Of a stretch of 64,000 nucleotides of DNA, positions 57,426 through 64,000 are shown one piece after another. The position numbers were made by a program, and so were the translations under genes. The notes beneath the pieces are model-generated. The model was not told where the DNA came from. It saw only the letters and a list, made by a program, of their open reading frames with translations, and made no database searches. The first letter of the stretch is position 1. Each line of letters opens with the position of its first letter. Source of the stretch: Malaya genurostris. Taxonomy: Eukaryota > Arthropoda > Insecta > Diptera > Culicidae. The stretch is from assembly GCF_030247185.1 (NCBI RefSeq), contig NC_080572.1, forward strand, positions 235,911,336-235,975,335. The letters run 5' to 3'.

Positions 57426-57494
57426 AGAAACAGGACTCGAACCTGCGTTCTTATGCATTCCGTGCGTACGCGCTACCATTTCGCCACTCTGAAT
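57426..57494 (-). repeat. tRNA-like sequence, SINE head or tRNA pseudogene
   Basis: The minus strand folds as an acceptor stem (ttcagag with ttctgag, G-U pairs allowed), a D arm (gcg ... cgc) and a T arm (gcagg ttcgagt cctgt). The anticodon stem has a mismatch and position 33 is C instead of U, so a working tRNA is doubtful. Confidence 0.55.
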
Positions 57495-57630
57495 CTTGTT
57501 TTGGTCACTATAAAACGCTAGTCAGACATAGTAGAACGTACATCGAACATGGTCTACATCCTGGTCGTCACCCGACCAATACCTTACATCCAAACATCTT
57601 CTCTGTCCGTCAAACACTAGTCCTCTCGCT

Positions 57631-57775
57631 TTATATCTATTTCTCCGATCAAGCATTGAGTAGGAGAGTGTATTTATAATCGCTTGTCACCTTCTTTAAT
57701 GGTGCCAGTCGCTGGCTGGACATCGTCAACGACAGAACCCTGTGAAGGTATGCTTGATCGGAGAAATAGGTATAA
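57631..57775. mobile_element. 145-bp MITE with 26-bp terminal inverted repeats
   Basis: ttatatctatttctccgatc plus aagcat at the left is inverted at 57750-57775 with one mismatch in 26. Non-coding interior. No clear TSD. Confidence 0.6.
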
Positions 57776-58539
57776 GGTATAGGCTGTAGTTTTTGTATGT
57801 CTCATTTCTCGAAAGGACAATGTATGGAACCTTTGTAGAACTAATTTGATACTCTTATTTTGCTGAAAGAAGTATGTTGATACGTTAAAGCGTTTAACAG
57901 TTATGCAATGTTTTTGAGTTTTTTTGAAGGTATTTTTAAAACTAATTTAAATAAGTTAAAAAAATAACACCCTTCCAATTTTCTCTTAAATTTTACATAT
58001 ATTATGACCTCTCAGGAACCACATAGGATACATTTTTATCGATCTGGCATCTAATGAATATTGATATTTGAAGCTTGACTAGTTTTTGATGAAAAAACAA
58101 TCATAATTTTTTAATGGTAGCTTATATGAAAAAGCTTGGTTAAGCAAAATTATGCGCAATGATTAGTTCAACAACTCTTCTGAAGACAACTTTTCCATAG
58201 AATGTTTCACAAAAAAGTTAGCACAAAAAAGTGATCTTTCCGGGGCCACCCTACTTTTACTCGGGAAAATTGATGCAACTCGTTCAAATGTAGAGAGGTG
58301 CTTTTTTCAACAAAGTAGCCCAAAATAAAATTTCCTACAACTTTATTGTACAACAAAATCATTTTTGAGCTCAATTTAGAAAGTTAGATTTCAGATTTCA
58401 ATCTAAATGAGGACCACACTAGAAGCATTTTTCATCAAATGGAGCGCCATTTGATTACAAACAACTTTTGTGAAGACACCAAATACAAAAAAATAATATT
58501 TAACAAGTGAAAATATTTTTGTCACGCTAATTTCCCGTT
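57776..58539. other. Non-coding stretch
   Basis: No gene or assigned repeat. Confidence 0.35.
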
Positions 58540-59000
58540 TCGGACCGTAGTGGAGTGGAAACAATGAAAAATGGCATAAGATTCAATTGAAAGGTCTCTC
58601 GGTCTCATAGCCTGCTATTGCTTTTTTCCCCGGATCGAACTTTCGATTCAAGAGTAATGGAAAGAATGTGCAAAAATATGAAGAAAAGTGCACTCGATTT
58701 TCTCAGAGAACGCCTAATTGATTTTGTTCAACTAAGATTTAAATGAAAGGCCCTATAGTCCAATAGTCTGACAATGAATTTTATCCTGATCCGACTTACT
58801 GTTCCGAAGTAACGGGGTAGAATGTGCAAAATAATATGAAGAAAATTGTACTCATTTTTCGCAGAGACCTCTCAACCATTTGTCACAAGTTTGGGTTCAA
58901 CTGCAATTACAATTCCGTAGAACCCTGCCAGATTTTTTCCGGATACGACTTCCGGTTCCGGAATTACAGGTTGATAAGTATAAAAGTTTAATTATCAATA
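58540..59000. repeat. Ttccggttccgg-type modular repeat
   Basis: Three modules of about 150-170 bp, each with a tcagagaacgcctaattgat-like block and a gatccgacttactgttccga or cttccggttccggaattaca block. Confidence 0.65.
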
Positions 59001-59485
59001 CCATGTTTTTATACATTGTACCGAAAAATCGAACAAAATACTTTCAACTTTTCAATTCTTCAATTGAACAGGTTTGGTTATGAAAGCAAAGTCTTGGCAT
59101 TACATTCCTTTTGTGAAATTTGGCCTTTCGGTTTCAACAGACTTCGCAGCTGATTCTTAGCGTTTGGTTATTTGATTGATGACCAAAAACATTGATTTTA
59201 GGCAGTGTTGGTGATTGAAAAATTTGACAGAAGCTGCTCGATATTTATCAATATTGTATACAATATTTTCAATCCAATAGAAGATGCTACAAGAATTCGA
59301 GTCTCTCAATACATGAACCGCGAGAGAATTTTTCTACATTTTTCGTTCCACTTCATACTCTGAGTATTCACGGCCCTTTGAAAAAATTGCAGTCTGATAA
59401 TGATCGTTGCTGTGCGGAATTTTCCAAGAGAGAATCGCAAGTTGACAATTATCGCAGAAAATTGAATCGATGATTCGATTCGATG
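59001..59485. other. Non-coding gap
   Basis: No feature supported. Confidence 0.35.
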
Positions 59486-59493
59486 ATTCTCAT

Positions 59494-59815
59494 CAGAGAT
59501 GCCAGATAAAAATTTCGAATATTTGCAGACTGAGTGGAAAAAGTCTGTAAATCCGAAAAATAATCTTCAGTCAGCAGGTATGTCTTGCTGGCAGCAGTTT
59601 CTGTATAAAGTATGACACACAAAACTGACTTGGCGAGCAAAAAAAAAATCAAAAAAAAAGATCGCGGAAATTAACAAAGTCTGTCAATTTTGTCGAAAGT
59701 CTGCAAAACTCTCGATTTTCAAAAGTCTGCAAAAGTCTGCACAACAAAAAATGTCTGCAGCCCAACACACGAAATCTGCAGATTTACAGAGAAATCTACA
59801 GATCTGGCATCTCTG
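59494..59815. mobile_element. hAT-like MITE, 322 bp
   Basis: Termini cagagatgccagata and, inverted, cagagatgccagatc (14 of 15 matching). Flanking 8-mers attctcat (59486-59493) and attctact (59816-59823) agree at six of eight positions, an eroded 8-bp TSD as made by hAT elements. The interior is rich in direct repeats of agtctgca. Non-coding. Confidence 0.7.
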
Positions 59816-59823
59816 ATTCTACT

Positions 59824-61494
59824 AGGTTGGAATATTTCAAAACCCTTGTGTGGAGCATTTGTTGCTTCAGAGAGAATCGCCACAGCAGCGAGCTTTGATT
59901 CTCAGACAGGTCATCGAGAGAAATTCGCTGTCGCACTGGTGTCTATTCTATGTTCAATGAACCATGCCGGTTTTTGTTGCTGCGATGATATCCGTCCCTC
60001 TTATATTCCCATAAGTAAGAGTGTTGAATTTTGTTCGGATCCGACTTCCGGTTCTGGAAATACAGGGTTAAGTGTGCATGAAATTCTTCTAAACATGGTT
60101 CGAAATTGTTTCAATTTGTAGGCCATGTTTCTCATTTTCTCAGAGACGACTACAATTTTGAGTTATTTGTTGTTATCTCAAACCACTTTAAATTTTATTA
60201 TAAATTGCAATGGTACGGAAACAAAACTATGTTGCTGCGTTAAATACATCAAGAGATATTCATGATTAAGTTCTGTCTATTCTTGTACAGAGTGACTTTC
60301 GGAAAAGAGCCCCTATAGTAAAATATTCACGTCAAAAAACGATAATTTCCAGCTTTCACAATTCTGAATCAATTCTACGGTAAGATTTTTCGCTTTGTCG
60401 TAAACTACTATTGCCACTCATTCCGTAAACATATCATTTCGTAAGAAAGTAACACAGTGTTAATTATTTATTATGCTGTCGAATTTCTTCTTTCTTTCCT
60501 TTCCTGAAAAACACTCGTTCACTGGCACCGACCTCATTTATTCGTATTTTTAGTCATCGTCAAATTATTTTCAAACACGCGTGATTGAATATGGCAAATG
60601 CAGAATATCTTAGCTGTTTACAAATAAACACATCGTTCATCAAAATGCGCTTCGAGGCTTCTTGTTTGGTCACTTTTTCAGGAAGGGGAAACAGAAAGAG
60701 GAAGGAAAAGAGAGCCGCAACCACATCGTGGTCGATCGTTGGCAATTTTGTTCCAAAATGTGGTGATTCGTGCTGGACCATTAGTAAGGAACCTCTTGTA
60801 ACCTCATCTACCGGACATCAAATAGCACTGGAACGACGATAATCCGAAGCATCATGATCGGTTCGATCGGAATCGGTCGATCAGCGGATAAACAATCTCA
60901 GTGGATGGCGATTAGGTTGAGATGTTTCGCGGCAATTGACGTAATTTTGTCCATGTTTCACACCTCAGTCATAGCGGTAGTTTCTGGCACCCTAGTTAAG
61001 TTGGCAAGTGGTAATATTCTAGGGGGAGCTGTCTTCTGTTATGAAGTGTGCGGCCTTTGGATGTCCTTCGAGCGTTCGAAAGAAAGTTGTACTACAACCT
61101 TAGTTTCTTATGATGAGATGGGATTATGACAGAGTTTTCTCATAAAGTATCAATAAACGCTGTAAGGTTTTTCTTGTGCGTTCCAGTGTTGGCAACTAAA
61201 TAAGGAACCGTCAAGGTCTAAACTTTTTAGTATGTCGAAATTGTAATTGGGTAGACCGCTCAAGTGCAATTCTGACAAGGAATTACTTAGCTCACCATGA
61301 AAGAACGCCGAAAACAGTACTCAGTAATGTTGGGGCTGATTCACCATTGTAATGAACGTTGATGGACATAACTTTGGATGTTTTACGACTTGCTTTGGTC
61401 TCGTGCAAAAAGTTGTATTGTTCACATGACTCTGATTTATGTCATTCACGAGGAAAACAGATTGAAAAATGATATGCGAATACAACTATGTAAT
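59824..61494. other. Non-coding stretch
   Basis: A single gatccgacttccggttctgg module lies near 60040. Frames at 60560-60781, 60585-60842 and 60854-61129 show no recognisable motif. 60580-61130 is less AT-rich and could hide an exon, but no splice or domain evidence supports one. Confidence 0.35.
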
Positions 61495-61640
61495 GAAAAC
61501 CACTAAAATATTACTACCGAGACAGGTCTCGAACCCGTAGCTAGCTTTCATCCAGGGAAATTGTACTGCCAACTAAACTACCCTACGTATGAAAATCCAT
61601 GAGAAGACAACAACCTAATTGACTAGAAGAACCAAGCATG
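61495..61640 (-). repeat. tRNA-like SINE relative
   Basis: The minus strand has gtagggtagtttagttggca (A-box-like) and cgggttcgagacctgtctcg (B-box-like), followed by the gtaatattttag tail that parallels the pair at 20733-20990. Shares an aaccaagcatgc motif with about 20855-20880. Confidence 0.6.
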
Positions 61641-61789
61641 CTTCGCTTTACTTGGCTGTCACAGCATTCAATTATAGTTCTATCTCTATGAGAACATTTG
61701 CTTTCGAATATCATTTCCCTAAGCTGCTTTCGTCATTATATACCGCTCAAATTTAAAACTATCTCATTAATCCACCTGCTGGTATAATG

Positions 61790-62390
61790 TTGCTTTTCCC
61801 ATTAACATTTCATAAGAAATCGATACAAGTTCTGATGGAGGCTTTGGAAATCTCTTTTCAGAGCCGAAAATCGGAGACCGTCTCAGTCGTAAGAAGTTTT
61901 TGCGGCCATCGAATTGCCAGGCTTACAATTTTAAATAGCTATATAATCTACTTTGAAAATTTCGTTCTTATCTGTGCCGTAAATTTTATGACGATTAGTT
62001 AGTTAGTTGTTTATTTTAGCAACTCACTAATTAACTAATCGTCATAAAATTTACGGCACAGATAAGACATTTTAACCAACATTTGATAAGTTCAGCGAAT
62101 TCGAACAAAACACGTCTTCCTTTTGCTTCGCAGCGCGTACCGGTTTTGCATTGTCATGTTGTATGACGGTTTGAAAGTTTTGACACTCATCGGCGTATAA
62201 TTTCGGAACCGAAAGTTAGATCTGGATGAAATTGCACCGTATCTATGATAACAATAAGAGCTTCAATTTGAATCATGAATCGTGGAATTCGATTTAACCG
62301 TTGCTGAGAAATTGAAATGAGTTCCGTCGCAGGAGCTTTTCTTCACTACTATCGGAGCTTTCGGAAGCGGAAACCGAGGATTAATAGTCC
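61790..62390. repeat. Dispersed repeat, uninterrupted relative of 40400-42290
   Basis: Collinear with both halves of the repeat split by the ITmD37E element: gaaatcgatacaagttctga, cggagaccgtctcagtcgta, gtaaattttatgacgattag, tgtatgacggtttgaaagtt. Differs mainly by an added inverted copy at 62019-62066. Confidence 0.75.
61967..62066. repeat. Hairpin from a copy-specific inverted duplication
   Basis: The arm starting cttatctgtgccgtaaattt at 61967 is repeated inverted, ending at 62066, with the first 36 positions identical and the next ones nearly so, around a ~10-bp loop. The sister repeat at 40587-40612 has this sequence once only. Confidence 0.8.
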
Positions 62391-62989
62391 ACAATTATTT
62401 TTATATATTCACCAACTAATAAGATCTGCAAACTAGATGAATTAACTAGTAAGTTTTATAAAAAATTGCGCCTCGTTTCGCCTTGACTTGTGGAAAAATT
62501 TTCATGAAATTAAAAAATTTTTCGCTTATCACACTGCAATACCAGAATCGAAAGTCGGATGTGGATCGACTTTCGAAGGCTTTTAAAAAAATTCCAAGAC
62601 CGTTCATTTGCACCTCAGTATATGAAAATCGGTTAAGAAATTTTCGAGAAAATTGAGTCCAAATTTTCTTCCACAACCAGAAGTCGGATAAAAATGACAT
62701 TCAATAGCCGACTAAGGGACCAAAAGATTTTCGTTTTAATCTAAGTTTGTGAAAAACGGTTCAGCCATTTCTGAGAAAAGTGTGTGAATATTTTTTCTAT
62801 GTGTTTGGTGCATACCACACTGTAATTCCGGAGCCGGAAGTCGAATCGGGATAAAATTCAATAGTAGCCAATGTGACCATAATATATTTCATTTGAATCT
62901 GGGTTTGGGAAAATCGATTCAGACATCTGAGTGACATTATTTATCAAATACTCAATAATCGACTGGTATAGAAATCTAATAAATGTGTT
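62391..62989. repeat. Modular ttccgg-type repeat continuing
   Basis: Modules with accagaagtcggataaaaat, ttcagccatttctgagaaaa and ttccggagccggaagtcgaa, degenerate. Confidence 0.55.
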
Positions 62990-63740
62990 TGCCTTTCTCT
63001 ATAGAAAGGTATTAGAATTACTGGAAAACTGACTTTCGAACGGAGCCTCCAAGCCGCATAGTGTTATATACCATTCGGCTCAGCCCGACGAGATCGGAAA
63101 ATGTTCGCTTTTTACCGCTCATTTTTCTCGGAGATGGCTGAACCAATTTGAACAAGCATAGGCTCTTTTGAAAGATACTATTGATTTGTATAGATTCCGA
63201 AGACATAATGGTATAAGTGACAAAATCGACAGAACGCGTTATTTTTTACCGTTCAATTTTTCACAGATGGCTTGGCCAATTTGAACAACTCGAGGCTTAT
63301 TTGAAAGATACTATTGAATTATGGACCAAATTCGAAGATCAAATGGCTGTCACTTCTGATTCCGGAGATAAAATGGTATAAGTGACGTAAACGACTAGCT
63401 GCCCATTTTTCATCGGCTGAAGTTTTTCGAAGATAACCGAACAAATCTCGAGAAACCTAAACTTATTTGAAAGCTAACAATGTCAATTAAATTTGGAAGG
63501 GATATGGCGAACATTTCCGGTTCAGGAGATGTAATGTTATATGTGACGTAACCGACGAATCTCAGTGTTTTTCAACGCAACAAAATTTCTCGGATATGAA
63601 AGAATCGATTTCGAAAGACTTAGACGGGTTTGAAAGCTACTATTAAGTTATTTGGTAAATTCACAATACTAATGGCCGATGATAAAATCTTACAAATGTT
63701 TTAATGAGACTTTTTAAATGGCAAGAGAAAGGCATTATCA
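62990..63740 (-). repeat. Diverged, inverted relative of the array unit
   Basis: Starts gcctttctctatagaaaggt, then attagaatta, gactttcgaacggagcctcc, gtgttatataccattcggct and gacgagatcggaaaatgt, the reverse complement of the closing segment of an array unit. Next come four diverged sub-repeats with ggtataagtgac / gataaaatggtataagtgac / atgttatatgtgacgtaacc. It ends aaatggcaagagaaaggcat. No CA tract and no palindrome. Confidence 0.8.
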
Positions 63741-64000
63741 CCAAATACAAATTATAATACGGAGTACTCCGACAAATTTTCAAGGACACATTTTGCATCG
63801 TGCGGTACATTGTCATGATACACTGTCAGAGTGACAATGTACTTTACAGAATTTCCTATAAAACTAGCAACACTGAAGGGTAAGAACAAGTTCACTATAG
63901 TTACTGTTTATTATAGTGAAAAATATGTAAACATATTACTTACATATTTTGATCCTTAGGAAAACTATGGAGCGAAATTTCGGAGGACCCTATTCGTGTG
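63741..64000. other. Non-coding end of window
   Basis: acattgtcatgatacactgt followed by cagagtgacaatgt forms a short inverted repeat. No gene. Confidence 0.35.

Noticed and set aside
57426..57494. Functional tRNA gene
   Set aside because: The cloverleaf is nearly complete but the anticodon stem has a mismatch and the loop lacks U33; kept as tRNA-like only. tRNAscan-SE with a high score would change this.
60585..61129. Host exon in a less AT-rich patch
   Set aside because: Frames on both strands overlap without motif, and start or splice signals are not convincing.

Overview
The window reads as a piece of a mosquito genome, most likely a culicine. It is AT-rich, has introns, and is built mainly from transposable elements and dispersed repeats. 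Pointers to a mosquito are a Tc1/mariner-family element with a DD37E catalytic spacing (ITmD37E type, described from mosquitoes), a BEL/Pao LTR element, Jockey/CR1-like LINEs, tRNA-headed SINEs, TTAA-flanked MITEs, and a dispersed repeat in which a conserved core lies next to a (CA)n tract. Only one stretch looks like host coding sequence: a minus-strand exon at 9884-10372 with a clean splice donor and an internal Met-Gly-Cys-x-Pro-Ser-Ile motif resembling the N-terminus of PDE8 phosphodiesterases. A TATA/initiator-like core promoter lies beside it on the plus strand.

Layout. 1-1560: AT-rich DNA with repeat scraps. 1561-8289: five-unit tandem array (units of 1.23-1.45 kb). Each unit carries a ~320-bp inverted repeat, three or four ~169-bp sub-repeats and a (CA)n tract, and the last four units form a duplicated two-unit block (higher-order repeat). 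8290-10530: the least repetitive part, with the host exon. 11.2 kb: SINE with perfect target-site duplication (TSD). 12.6-15.5 kb: LINE whose internal deletion joins the start of ORF1 in frame to ORF2. 15.9-26.7 kb: small retroposon, MITEs, tRNA-like pieces, a LINE 3' fragment, CA-linked repeats and one arm of a foldback element. 27.6-28.4 kb: a LINE-type ORF1 5' fragment welded to half of a mariner through a triplicated junction. 31.48-38.48 kb: BEL/Pao element on the minus strand with 490-bp LTRs differing at one site and a 5-bp TSD, yet carrying two in-frame stops and a frameshift. 38.9-40.0 kb: a complete retroposed unit, bounded by a 14-bp TSD, that encodes only a LINE-type ORF1. 40.6-41.9 kb: ITmD37E element in a repeat whose near-empty homologue lies at 61.8-62.4 kb. 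46.4-47.6 kb: TIR element. 47.9-52.3 kb: LINE with complete endonuclease and RT motifs. 53.2-56.2 kb: nested TTAA insertions. 56.2-57.3 kb: decayed transposon-like protein. 57.4-64.0 kb: tRNA-like sequence, hAT-like MITE and more dispersed repeats, ending in a diverged inverted copy of the array unit.

Apart from the one exon the proteins belong to mobile elements. LINE, LTR, SINE and cut-and-paste elements are interleaved, and several insertions can be read precisely because a related copy in the same window shows the pre-insertion sequence. Assignments rest on motif reading only; no search was run.
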